Shown: positions 30,196 through 40,055 of the stretch, in pieces
Layout of the letters: every line of letters begins with the position of its first letter
How positions within the stretch are numbered: the first letter of the stretch is position 1
Assembly: GCA_023055425.1 (NCBI GenBank)
Contig: JALGPY010000035.1
Coordinates: forward strand, 1,045,501-1,109,500
Length of the DNA stretch: 64,000 bases
DNA from: Linanthus parryae
Lineage: Eukaryota > Streptophyta > Magnoliopsida > Ericales > Polemoniaceae
Reading direction: 5' to 3'
Notes under the pieces: generated by a model
The model's input: the letters and a program-made list of their open reading frames with translations, nothing else
Databases searched by the model: none
What the model was told of the DNA's origin: nothing
Position numbers and translations under genes: made by a program

Positions 30196-32314
30196 TGGTG
30201 TTCATGCAGATCCTTCAAAGATTGAAGCGATTGTGGAATGGCCTAGGCCAAGGACGCTGCACGACATTCGCAGTTTCCATGGTTTGGCATCTTTTTATCG
30301 CAGGTTCATCAGAAACTTTAGCGCCTTGATTGCCCCCATCACCGAGTGTCTCAAGGGGCGTGATTTTCAGTGGTCTGATGAAGCAGAGTGCAGTTTTCAG
30401 GAAGTGAAGAAGAGGATGACTGAAGCACCAGTTCTAGCACTTCCCGATTTTGATAAAGTGTTTGAGGTTAATTGTGATGCATCGGGCATAGGCATTGGAG
30501 GTGTTCTTAGCCAGTCAGGGCGTCCGGTTGCATTCTTCAGTGAAAAGTTGTCAGGGTCCAAGAAGAATTACTCCACTTACGATCTGGAGTTCTACGCCAT
30601 AGTTCAGTCTCTGAAGCATTGGCGCCATTACTTAATACAGAAGGAGTTTATTCTGTTCACTGATCATGAAGCCCTGAAGTACATCAACGGACAACACAAG
30701 CTTAGTCGGCGGCATGCCAAGTGGGTGGCGTACTTGCAGGAATTCACTTTCGCACTGAAGCACCAAGCGGGAAGTTTGAACCGCGTGGCAGATGCTTTGA
30801 GTCGTCGCAACGTGTTTCTCTCCACCATGAGCAGCCGTGTAGCTGGATTTGAGGCGTTCGCAGACATGTATGAGTCTGATCCTTCGTTTGGGAAGGTATT
30901 TATGGAGGTAACTTCTGGTCAGCGCCATGATTTTATTGTTCACAATGGTTATCTGTTTCGGGGGCATCGGTTGTGTGTTCCAGACTGTTCCTTGCGGCAT
31001 CAGATTATCAGTGAGCTCCACAATGAAGGACACTTTGGCCGAGACAAGACGTTGGCTCTTGTATCTGCTGACTTTTACTGGCCAAAGTTGAGTAGTGACG
31101 TGGCCCATTATGTGGATCGATGCTATGTTTGCCAGCGTTCGAAGGGAGTTCTCACTAATGCAGGTCTTTATACTCCATTACCTGTCCCTGAAGCTCCTTG
31201 GTTTGATGTTAGCATGGATTTTGTGCTTGGCTTACCCCGCACACAAAGAGCGGCAGATTCTGTTCTTGTAGTTGTTGACAGGTTTTCCAAGATGGCACAT
31301 TTTGTACCATGCAGGAAGACTATGGATGCTGTGCGGATTGCTCACCTTTATTTCAGGGAGATTGTGCGGTTGCATGGAGTTCCTCGTTCCATCACCTCAG
31401 ACCGTGACACGAAGTTCATGAGCCAATTCTGGAAGAGTCTGTGGGAGAAGCTGGGAACTCAATTGAACTTCAGTAGTGCCTATCATCCTCAGACAGATGG
31501 TCAGACCGAAGTGGTGAATCGCAGTTTGGGCAACCTTCTCCGATGTTTGGCAGGATCTAAACCGAAGCAGTGGGATTTATCACTTCCTCAAGCAGAGTTT
31601 GCCTACAACAGATCGACGAGCAAGACCACTGGCTTGAGTCCATTTCAGGTTGTCAATGGTCAAAATCCATCAGGTGTGTTGGACTTAGCCCCTATTCCGC
31701 GTGTGGGCCGCATTCATCCTAAGGCCGAGGAGATGGCACAACACTTGAGAGGTATTCATGACCAGGTGAAGAGCAAGATTGAGGAGAATAACAGCAAGTA
31801 CAAGGCTCGGGTGGACAAGCATCGTCGTCAGGTACTATTTGATGTTGGTGATTTTGTATGGGCTGTATTGACTCGTGATCGTTTCCCTGTTGGCGAGTAC
31901 AATAAGCTCAAGGATCGGAAGATTGGGCCTTGTGAGATCGTGCAGAAGATCAATGATAATGCTTACAGGTTGAGGCTTCCCAGTCACCTGAAGACCTCGG
32001 ACGTGTTCAATGTGAAGCATCTCACTCCTTGCTTTGTGGATTCTGAAGACATTGCTGTGAACTCGAGGACGAGTTCTTTCCAACCCGGGGAGACTGATGC
32101 AGGAGCAGACGATCCAGATGAAGCTGAACTGTCAGATGCGACTAATTTGGCTATTCTCTACCATGAAATGGAAGATAAGCACAAGGGACGGAGGAAATTG
32201 CAGCTTTTGGTGTCGCCGCACTGTTCGGGCCGTAACTTTGGCTACGGGTATCAGAATGACGCGAGCCACCCCAATTCGGAAAGCTCTCGACAAGACGCAC
32301 GACGTCCCGATTGA
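30110..32314 (+). CDS. 5'-truncated gypsy pol (RNase H, integrase), unit 4
   Basis: 734 codons identical to the unit-1 copy; ends inside the closing LTR-A5. Confidence 0.85.
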   Translation: MTENLFINRKKCFFFTTSVQFLGFVVSTDGVHADPSKIEAIVEWPRPRTLHDIRSFHGLASFYRRFIRNFSALIAPITECLKGRDFQWSDEAECSFQEVKKRMTEAPVLALPDFDKVFEVNCDASGIGIGGVLSQSGRPVAFFSEKLSGSKKNYSTYDLEFYAIVQSLKHWRHYLIQKEFILFTDHEALKYINGQHKLSRRHAKWVAYLQEFTFALKHQAGSLNRVADALSRRNVFLSTMSSRVAGFEAFADMYESDPSFGKVFMEVTSGQRHDFIVHNGYLFRGHRLCVPDCSLRHQIISELHNEGHFGRDKTLALVSADFYWPKLSSDVAHYVDRCYVCQRSKGVLTNAGLYTPLPVPEAPWFDVSMDFVLGLPRTQRAADSVLVVVDRFSKMAHFVPCRKTMDAVRIAHLYFREIVRLHGVPRSITSDRDTKFMSQFWKSLWEKLGTQLNFSSAYHPQTDGQTEVVNRSLGNLLRCLAGSKPKQWDLSLPQAEFAYNRSTSKTTGLSPFQVVNGQNPSGVLDLAPIPRVGRIHPKAEEMAQHLRGIHDQVKSKIEENNSKYKARVDKHRRQVLFDVGDFVWAVLTRDRFPVGEYNKLKDRKIGPCEIVQKINDNAYRLRLPSHLKTSDVFNVKHLTPCFVDSEDIAVNSRTSSFQPGETDAGADDPDEAELSDATNLAILYHEMEDKHKGRRKLQLLVSPHCSGRNFGYGYQNDASHPNSESSRQDARRPD

Positions 32315-32691
32315 GCTACGCTCCATCGGGGTCCATCTTCATCCTCAAATTCCGCTGTTTGACCCTTCAAACGAGCGTTTTTAGTTATTTTTTACTATTT
32401 TTGGTAACATTTCTATTGCTTATTAGGACCTCAGTTTGAAACCGTTTTGGGTCAAACTTTCACGTACGTGTTTCTTTCAATAAGGCCAAACTGTTGGGCC
32501 AATTTCGGGATTTTGCCATTTTTGGCATATTTTATGATTTCAGCTATATATGCCCGGCTTGTGGGCAGAATTGAGCAGTTTTGAGTTATTGATATTTTCT
32601 TCGAACCCTAGAGAGCCTCTCTACTGGTTTATGCCCTTTTATTCGTTGTTCTGCTGCGTTTGATCCCTCGCCTCGATTCAATTCGGCGTCA
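32095..32691 (+). repeat. LTR-A copy 5 (closing 3' LTR of the array)
   Basis: Ends GGCGTCA at 32691 and is followed directly by the target duplication ATAAA (32692-32696), then by the interrupted L LTR. There is no primer site after it. Confidence 0.9.
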
Positions 32692-33511
32692 ATAAACTTT
32701 TAATTAGTCCAACTAATTAACATATATATATATATATATATCCAGTACAATCCTTTTTGTGTGTGACCCTGCAGGTTCCTTTTTGTGCGTATCTAGCAAC
32801 CCATCAATGCTGCCCAACTAATAGAAATAGTCAGTGATCTGACAAACCTATGTGACCATCATTACCGTGCTGTGTTGTCCCTTTGTCACAATATCCGAAT
32901 TGGACGCGAGACCCAGATGTCACACATGTATATTCAGTCCATAGTTTCTCGATATTGGGAATAGACTTATCTAAACACATAACAACGATATAATATATTA
33001 ATTTATTTGAGTCTGGCCAGACAATTAATAAGTACTACTTATCGAGTGGTCATGGATACATACTCCCATTATGTGGGAGGGAAAAATCATCTCCACATCA
33101 CTACAATCTCTCAGCTTGCTTCTTATCATGTCCGATTATCATTTTTATAGTTACCCAGTTACGGTAAAACCTTTGATGATATCAAAACATGGTAATCCAC
33201 AACTATAGTATCTATTGACTTCAAATCAAAGTACTATAACACCATTGTCACTACGAGAAACACTTGTGACATTCACATAACTTCTAATGCATATGTGTTA
33301 GACTTGATATCTCCATATCAATCTACCCACATACTAGTCTATTGTGATCGTCCTACTAACCAATATACTTGACTTGAGATATTTTAAAATAAATAATAAT
33401 TGGAATCTAAGTACTCCATTATATTAATATCTCTGTATATAATAAAATGAAAATTCTAGCCAAAACAATGTTCATACTAAAATAGATGCCTATAGAGCAT
33501 CTATACCAAGA

Positions 33512-34034
33512 ACTATATGATTTGTCCTCAAATCCTTGATAAGGGACCCCTTAGATGTGAAAGATACAACACACTTACTTTCATGAGTGAATTGTTGTGA
33601 TATAGAAAGAAGATTGGATGTAATATTAGGTACAAGAAAGATAGTATGAAGATGAAGGCTACTACCATTTGGAAGAGGCAGAAGGCCATCTCCAAGGTGA
33701 GTGTTAGGAACTTGACTACCATTACCAACGGTTACTCCATTTCCCCAAGAGTAAGAGGAAGCTAAATGCAACATATTATAATCATAGTGATATGTGCATT
33801 AGCTCCAATATCAAAGAGCCAGAAAGTATCCCCTGAGTTGTCATTGTAGTGGGGTTGGCTGCAGCTTCTAATATATGTCACATTTTGGTATTGAGCTTGA
33901 TAAAGAGATGCAGCCATGTCAGGCATTTGATCAACATTATGGTATTTAGTATGATATGAAGATGAAGCAGGTCTGACATGAGCAGACTTGTTATAGTTGT
34001 ATTTGGTAACATCCATTTTGTATCTGGAATCCAA
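33512..34034 (-). pseudogene. Copia C protease and GAG-pre-integrase, copy 2
   Basis: Minus-strand reading gives FWLFDIGANAHIT, a copia protease active-site block in which the usual D-S/T-G is DIG. After a break the GAG-pre-integrase follows: VGNGSQVPNTHLG, LHTIFLVPNITSNLLSISQ, SLIKDLRTNHIV. The last block is the exact point at which the L LTR is inserted. The substituted active site and frame breaks make function unlikely. Confidence 0.7.
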
Positions 34035-34089
34035 AGTTGTATGTTTAGTTTTGACAACAATTTGACGGCCCCCACCATCTAAGTGAAGT

Positions 34090-34980
34090 CTATATCCATT
34101 GTGAAATGTAGTACTTCTCCCTGTACCATATTGTTGTGCCAGCTACTATAACTTCTGCCAAAAGACTGATATATATGTCCGAACTTCTACCACCTCTATT
34201 ATTGTAACCATTGTATTCTCTTCCCGTTTGTTGTGGAGGTCCATAGGTGTAGAAAGCAATATGCACATCAGGTGTTTGAGAAAAAGTCTCACTGAGTCCA
34301 GTACTAGTAGCTGGTTTGTTGCCTGGCGAATTTCCCAAAACATGCAATCCCTCATATAACTGTAAGGCAGACAGCTCATTCACAGTTATAGGAGTAGATC
34401 TCAACCTAATATTGGCTTTAACAAAGTCATAAGTCACTGGTAAACCACACGGAATATATAAGACTAAGTCCTCATCACTGATGGGCTCTTGGACTTGCAG
34501 CAATTGATCAACCACTGTCTTAGCATAATAAAGATATTGAAGCATAGATTGAGAGCCTTCACTTAGCATATGAAGTTGATGCTTGAGTTGACGAATATGA
34601 GACCGTGATAATGAAGTAAAACGCTGAGCAAGAAGTGTCCAAATATCATATGCAGTGTGAAGGTGCAAGATGAGACGTAATACCAATGGTGAAATAGAGG
34701 CCATCAGGCAAGTTATAAGATGTTGATCAATGCTCTTCCAAGTAGAGAACACAAGATTAGGGATAGAAATAGCATAATCAACGGAAATAGTCGTCGGAGG
34801 CTGAGCAGTAGTGAGGTGTTTAGTTAACGAACTCTCCTGAAAAACTGCTTCAATCGATGCTCGCCAAAGCATGTAGTTCCTTTTATACATCTTCAATTGT
34901 ACAAGTGACTTGAGATTGGAGATTTGGAAGACGAGACCAGCTTGAAAATACACCATAGCTAACTCGGAAAAACTCGGCAA
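34090..34980 (-). pseudogene. Copia C gag (UBN2/gag-polypeptide type), copy 2
   Basis: Open for 297 codons on the minus strand, but the opening codon is TTG and the frame continues upstream without a clear ATG. It shows the copia gag signature: LKMYKRNYMLWRASIEAVF near residues 29-47, a W.SIDQHLI.CLMASISP region, LAQRFTSLSRSHIRQLKHQLHML, then LLQVQEPISDEDLVLYIPCGLP. It ends in a Gly/Tyr/Arg-rich tail without a CCHC knuckle. It is better preserved than copy 1 (8650-9400) but detached from the rest of pol. Confidence 0.75.
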
Positions 34981-35233
34981 GAAACTATCGCTTTGACTCG
35001 GTTCTTGAATGTAACTCGGCAGATGAACTCGAATTGCTAACTCAGTAAACAGAGAATCGAAGAGTAAATGAAGGATTCAGACACAATACTGCAGACGAAC
35101 TCGAACCGACAACGAGAGAATTAGCATTGGGAGTGGGAGCAACAGAGAAATCTCCAGAATAACGTCGACGGAGATGTATCGCCGGAGCAGAGAATGCGCA
35201 AAACAAAAGTTCGACAGAGGCGTAAGCCAATGA

Positions 35234-35246
35234 GGCTCTGATACCA
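35234..35246 (-). other. Primer-binding site of copia C copy 2 (tRNA-iMet type)
   Basis: Reverse complement TGGTATCAGAGCC, same context as 9624-9636. Confidence 0.85.
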
Positions 35247-35615
35247 TATAGAAACCCTTCACAGAGAGAAGTAGAAGAGGAAGAAGATGAATTGAGAGAG
35301 AATCATTTCATTTAAATCTAACAGAATACATGAATACAGTTTTTATACACACATATATCGTATTGGTATTTTCCTCTTCTATTAAAACTTATTCACACTC
35401 TAGTCCCTCTAATGACTAGAGTGTTACAGATAAACCCTTATCATCTAATAGCTTATGCGTCCATCATATTTTTGTTGACATTAACAAAGAAAGTTGTATT
35501 GTTGAAAGTCATGTTGCATCTTCTTCCTCTCTAGTTGGCGCAAAGAGTATGTATACCTTTCATATAATTTTGAATGATAATATCATGGGGGTTGAACTCA
35601 AAGTCTTTGTCCATT

Positions 35616-36961
35616 ACTACTAAATTTTTTGTAAAAAAAGGGCAGGTGCAAACCGCCGTTAAAGGTTCAAAAACCGCCGTTAAAAGTGTAAACGGCGGAC
35701 GAAACGGCGGTTTACTCCTCGTCGTTGATCTCGGCGTCGGGAATAAGAATCGACGGTTTACCCCGCCGTTAAAATAAACGGAGTTTGAAGGTAACCGCCT
35801 TTAAGTTAACGGCGTTCCATCGACGTTTCTTTATTATTTTATTTTAATTTTTTTCAGGAACTTAATTCATTTTTATTTAATTCTTTCTAGCTTTGATTTC
35901 GTTTTTTATACAATCAACTGCTACTCTCGTCAATGTGTTCATCAGCCACATAATCAGATCCAAGATCAATCTTTTTAGATCAAATCACTCATAATTTCTT
36001 AGATCGAATCACAGAATGAGATGTTCAAACCTTTTTAGATCGAATAATTACAGGTTGTTCTGTAATTGTTCATTAACCAGATTTTCATTACTTGATTCAC
36101 CCTCTTTAGGTCAACGAAGTTAGAGTCGGAGGGAGCGAAGATAGGGATGGACAAAGGGAACTGAAACGGAACTGAGAAACAGAGAACAAAGTGAAAGAGA
36201 GGGAGAGAAGGAGAGAGAGAGAGAGAGAAAGAGAGAGAGATGGAGAAACGAAACTGAAAAACTGATCTAGAAGGTCCCTGAAAGATGGAGATGCTGGAAG
36301 ATAATAGAATCAGAGAGAGGGAGACTAGTAAGCAGAGACAGAGATGGAGAGAGACGACGGAAAGAGAGACAAGAGAATCAGATGGAGGAAGAAAATAGAA
36401 GCAGAAAGAGAGATGGAGGAAGAGAAATAGAGTGTTTGATTACCTTTCCGACCACCATCGCCGTACCAGCCACCATTGACGAGGAAGAGAGGAGGGAGGG
36501 AGGGAGCGAGGGAGGCGGATCTAAAATGAGATGAGAGGGAGGACGAGAGAGTGCTAGGTGGGTTATAAAGGTAGGGTTTACATCCTACGGTCGGGATTAG
36601 ATCTGATTTGACGACTGAGATTAAATGACAGTTAATTTTAAATTAATTACACTGAACGGCGCATCACACTAAACTGTCGGTTAAGTGTCAGCATAAGCGA
36701 CGGAATGGTCAAAGCGTCGCACAATTACACGACGGTTTTTTGAAGCCGCCGTTAAATTTAAGATTTACGGCTATTTCTGGCTAACCGCCGTTAATATAAA
36801 ATCAAATACGACGATTTATGATAAACCGTCGTTAAACTGAACCCTAATGCGGCGGTTTGTTTTTTTCCGCCGTTATATTTGATATTTTCGACGGCTTACG
36901 AACATCTTAAAACGACGGTTTGTCCATACAACCGCCGGGAAAGAACTGATTTCTAGTAGTG
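35616..36961. mobile_element. Non-autonomous CACTA-like element, about 1346 bp
   Basis: The right end is TTCTAGTAGTG, the complement of CACTACTAGAA. The left end is ACTACTAAAT, lacking the first C. A 3-bp direct repeat ATT flanks it (35613-35615, 36962-36964). Both subterminal regions are full of AACCGCCGTT-type motifs in both orientations, as expected of CACTA transposase-binding repeats. The interior has (GA)n-rich sequence (36190-36440) and no transposase. Confidence 0.7.
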
Positions 36962-36997
36962 ATTGTTGGCTTCAAGGAACACATCAACCAAAGGGAT

Positions 36998-37020
36998 GGG
37001 GGGGGGGGGGGGGAGGGGGG
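36998..37020. repeat. Poly-G tract
   Basis: A long G run broken by a single A; assembly length here is unreliable. Confidence 0.8.
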
Positions 37021-37367
37021 GAAAGTGCTCCGTTGTTTCAAACGAGTCCCCACAGAGCTGACATAGGTCATTTCCGATCTTGTAATCTTGGTAAAGAAAA
37101 CTCATTTTGAGGCCTGAGAATCTCAGAAAAATGAAAATTTCTCTTATAAATGGGATATAATTTTTACCGGGAAAATATTAATTCTTTACAAATTATATGG
37201 TTTCAATGACAAATTTTTACCTTTAAAAGTTAAACTAATCACATTGAGCAACCCTTCTCAGTTCAAACTGAGTAAAGTGGGAAATGAAACCTGAGATGAA
37301 TCTAGCTTCAGCAATTAAGCGGTCGCCGAATTTAATATTCAATACAAACTTGTTACAGTCAATTAGA

Positions 37368-37603
37368 GTCCCACTCTGTTCCCTCTCTTTGTCCTCTGAG
37401 TCACTTTGACTCGGTGATTTGGATAGCAATATGGTGCAAGTTTTTGATAATCTTTTCATGGTGTTGTAGAGTTAAAAGTACTCTACAACACCAATAAAAA
37501 ATAATCAAAAACTCGCATTGTTTGCTATACAAACCACCGTGTCAAAATGACAGTTACGGGTGGAAAAATCAAATTGAGGGAAGAGACGGGGAACGGCGTG
37601 GTA
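37368..37603. mobile_element. Fold-back Stowaway-like MITE (core family member 1)
   Basis: The centre is a perfect 13-bp hairpin: 37460-37472 pairs with 37480-37492 (GGTGTTGTAGAGT). Outward arms continue with 'cactttgactcggtgatttggatagcaa' character on one side and a mutated complement on the other. The same core occurs at 42960-43240 and 57480-57670. Outer ends are only approximate, and no clean TA duplication was found. Confidence 0.5.
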
Positions 37604-37682
37604 ATCTAATAAGAACCTTTTTGGACTGTTAGAATTGGACTAAGGAAATGCTCACTTCATTTTTATTGCAATAAAGCTCTTG

Positions 37683-40055
37683 TTACAGTTCGTGGAGGCA
37701 CATATAAATCTGGTTTTCATAATTTTGATCATCATTTAGCAAGTCTCCGGGGAAGAAATCGCAATGACCTAGCAACACAGTCGTTTCAGGCAGCTGAACA
37801 GTGTTTGTGTCTTTCCATTCATAAGAATTGTCGCAAGACTTTGTTGGGAAACTTGTCGAGGGACTATTTTGATGCTGCGGAAGCTGTTCCTGATGCCGTT
37901 CTAACGCAAACCTGGATCGAGGAAATGACATGTCATGATTCTGGAAGTTTGCGAGAGCACGATCAGCTTGGTTTGGACTTGGAACGGGCACAAAATTCCT
38001 GATCTCCGTGTCATTATAAGAGTATGGATTCCAAGTTTTAGAATATTGCTGGTGGGCTGGGCTCGGTTTTTTGAATGCCCGACACACTACCCATCCTTCT
38101 TCCTGCAACGCATACTAGAATTAATCACGCATATAAAAGATTATAATTATTAATGAACATAAGAAAATTTTGGGCTGGAAATGAGTAGTTTATAGTCAGT
38201 CTATGGATGCCACAATTATGTCATGTTGTAAAATAACTTAAGAACCCGCATTTTTTTCTGAACTAGTTTAGTATGATTTATCACTTCTAGATTACTCTAA
38301 AGTGCTCCAACTTCCCATAAGCTCCTAAAGTACTAATGAGTGAAGGTGAGCATGTTTTGTCTCCTAAAGTAGTTCAACTTTTGAATTTTGTTACAAAACT
38401 TTTTGTTTAATATACTCGTGGCTGTTCCTAGTTACATAAACTCAGAGCATGTTTGTCGTTTGATACCAGTTTAAAACAAAAGTGTTTCTTCTGTTTTTTT
38501 AAGAAGAAAAAAAATCTGGAAACAGGCGAAAAATAGCAACCAAACATGTTTTTTTTATTTAATCTAGTTTCGAAACAGGGTCACCAAACATACACAAAAC
38601 CTGGTTAACTAGTTACAGTAACGCCCCTTATGTTCTGGCTCCATATCTTGTTCGCTCTCATGTAAACACTTAGGGCTAGTTTGGGAATGTTGTGGCGGTG
38701 GTAGAAAGCTGCTGTGTGAAAACACTATAGAAAGCTGCTGTGAATTCTTGAAAAAATATTGTTTGGTAAATATTACGTAAAAGCTGCTGTGAAATATTGA
38801 TGCAGTAATTTTGTGTTTGGTAAAATCAACTGTGAAGTTGCTGTGAGAGGGTAAAATGACAAAAATATATGACAAGTGTCATTTTCGGAAAGATAACTAT
38901 TGATATTTTAAAAAATTGTAAGGTCAAAATCGGTTGTAGATAAATTAATCAAAAGCACTTTCTGGAAAAGCATCTCCCCCCTTGCTTCAGGAAAACTGTT
39001 GTGGGACAGCAATAACTGTCCGGAAAAGCAGAATTTTATTTTTACCTAACACAATAAAACTGCTTCTGCTGTCAGAAAGCAGTTGTGCGGGCAGCAGAAG
39101 CATTCACAAACTCACCCTTAGTGCTTTAAGATTTATGATGGGTAACTCTAGAATTGCTTCAAACTTATGGATAGAAGAGTTAAATTGAATAAAGGATGTG
39201 GTTGCTGGTCAGTTTAGCTATTTTGACATACAACTTAAATGCACTAAATGTTCGCTCACAGTGCGAAACCTGCACTGAGAGTTGACATATAACCGCATAC
39301 AGTATTATAATGTTATTGACAACGCATTCCAAATAGCAGACAACCGTGATTATGTTGCTTGTGCGCGATGTCAGTAAAATCAATGTTGCGTGGGGGTTAT
39401 ATGTCGATTATCATAGTGCATTAAATCAATAGTTCTTTTAAGGTTTAGAAGCTCTGAAACCACCTAATAGTAAGACTAGAACGTTAGCCATGCATGTATC
39501 GATCTCTCATACCTGAGGAGGTTCATAGTGAGTTGACTGGAGCCGGTACTCGTGCATGATCCACTCGCTTTTCCTTCCATTGGGGGCTCTTCCAATGTAG
39601 AAAACTAGGGTTTTTCTCATCCCTATCATCATGTTATTCGAAATCACAGCTTTGTCTCTCCCCGTCGCCTTCCAAAACCCAGCAGCGGTTGCCCTATTAG
39701 TTCGCTTTCCTGTGGGATACTTCTTGTCCTTGTGACTAAAGAAATACCACTCACTCTCTTCTTCATACCCCAATCCACACCTATCTGTTTTTTTTTTTTT
39801 TCATAAGAAACCACAACTAATTAGAACATGTTATATTTCAATATGGTACACGAAATTTGCTAGTGATCATACGTACGGAGAAAAGCCGCTACCTTGGATA
39901 TCCCATGGTTCAATTCCGTAGAGGTCAAGGTCGACAATGACATCGATATCAATTTTCAGGGAATTGACCTTTCTGTTGAGGTAATATCCCACCAGTTCTT
40001 CTTCTGTAGGATGGAACCTGAACCCTGGAGGCACTGATAGTGGCTCAATATCCAT
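37683..40055 (-). CDS. VND7: NAC-domain transcription factor, VND7 type (three exons)
   Basis: Exons on the minus strand: 40055-39893, 39784-39513 and 38102-37683; introns have GT-AG ends (donors AAG|GTAGCG and CAG|GTATGAG; acceptors AAACAG|ATAGG and TTGCAG|GAAG). The spliced frame gives 284 aa. The NAC domain fills about residues 1-165: [18 protein letters not shown] (A), [17 protein letters not shown] (B), [42 protein letters not shown] (C), [29 protein letters not shown] (D), [10 protein letters not shown] (E). The [14 protein letters not shown] stretch and the RAFKKPSP continuation resemble VND7/NAC030, a master switch of xylem vessel wall formation acting in the nucleus. The conserved FYKGRAPNG is FYIGRAPNG here. 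The Gln/Asn/Ser-rich C-terminus is a likely activation region. Confidence 0.85.
38673..39117. mobile_element. Harbinger/Tourist-like MITE in intron 2 of the NAC gene
   Basis: 445 bp. Terminal inverted repeats are GGGCTAGTTTGGGAATG and the complement of GGGTGAGTTTGTGAATG. The 3-bp duplication TTA flanks it (38670-38672, 39118-39120), typical of PIF/Harbinger. No transposase. The interior is an imperfect palindrome rich in 'agctgctgtg' motifs. Confidence 0.75.

Larger units (their letters stand above)
14223..32691 (+). mobile_element. Tandem array of a chimeric Ty3/gypsy element: four 4468-bp units plus closing LTR, TSD ATAAA
   Basis: Equivalent landmarks recur every 4468 bp: primer sites, ORF starts and LTR ends. 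The first and last sequences are the same LTR (A1 14223-14819 and A5 32095-32691). The direct repeat ATAAA flanks the whole block (14218-14222 and 32692-32696), so the array occupies one insertion site. Each unit runs LTR-A, PBS, short gag-like ORF, LTR-B, PBS, truncated gag, then RNase H plus integrase. Encoded proteins are identical between units except one residue in unit 2. Protease and most of RT are absent, so it would need a helper element to move. Confidence 0.9.
13871..33511 (-). mobile_element. L-family copia 5' LTR, copy 4 (split by the 18.5-kb array)
   Basis: Pieces 13871-14222 and 32697-33511 together match LTR copy 3. The minus-strand 3' end is CCCTACA at 13871 and the 5' end is a mutated TCTTGG at 33511. 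It lacks about 170 bp that copy 3 has after 'caccaaggag' (6717 onward). The right flank is ACTAT then the same copia C sequence as copy 3, so both sit at the same target. The left flank differs and leads into an L internal region, so this is the 5' LTR of a partial L element. Confidence 0.75.
33512..35545 (-). mobile_element. Ty1/copia element C, copy 2 (5' part only)
   Basis: Matches 7891-9945 throughout. On the minus strand it runs from a partial 5' LTR (35247-35545) and primer site (35234-35246) through gag and protease to the GAG-pre-integrase, and stops where the L LTR was inserted. The rest of C is missing on the left because the L element and its rearranged flank follow. Confidence 0.8.

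Noticed and set aside
14223..32691. Reading the regular 4468-bp repeat as a satellite or rDNA-like array
   Set aside because: Each unit contains LTRs, primer sites and gag/pol, and the block is bounded by a target duplication, so it is a retrotransposon multimer and not a satellite.
36960..37100. Minus-strand fragment resembling the Cys/His zinc-binding tail of LINE reverse transcriptases (LCQLCGDSFETTEHF)
   Set aside because: Only about 20 residues match, with no neighbouring RT; too short to call.
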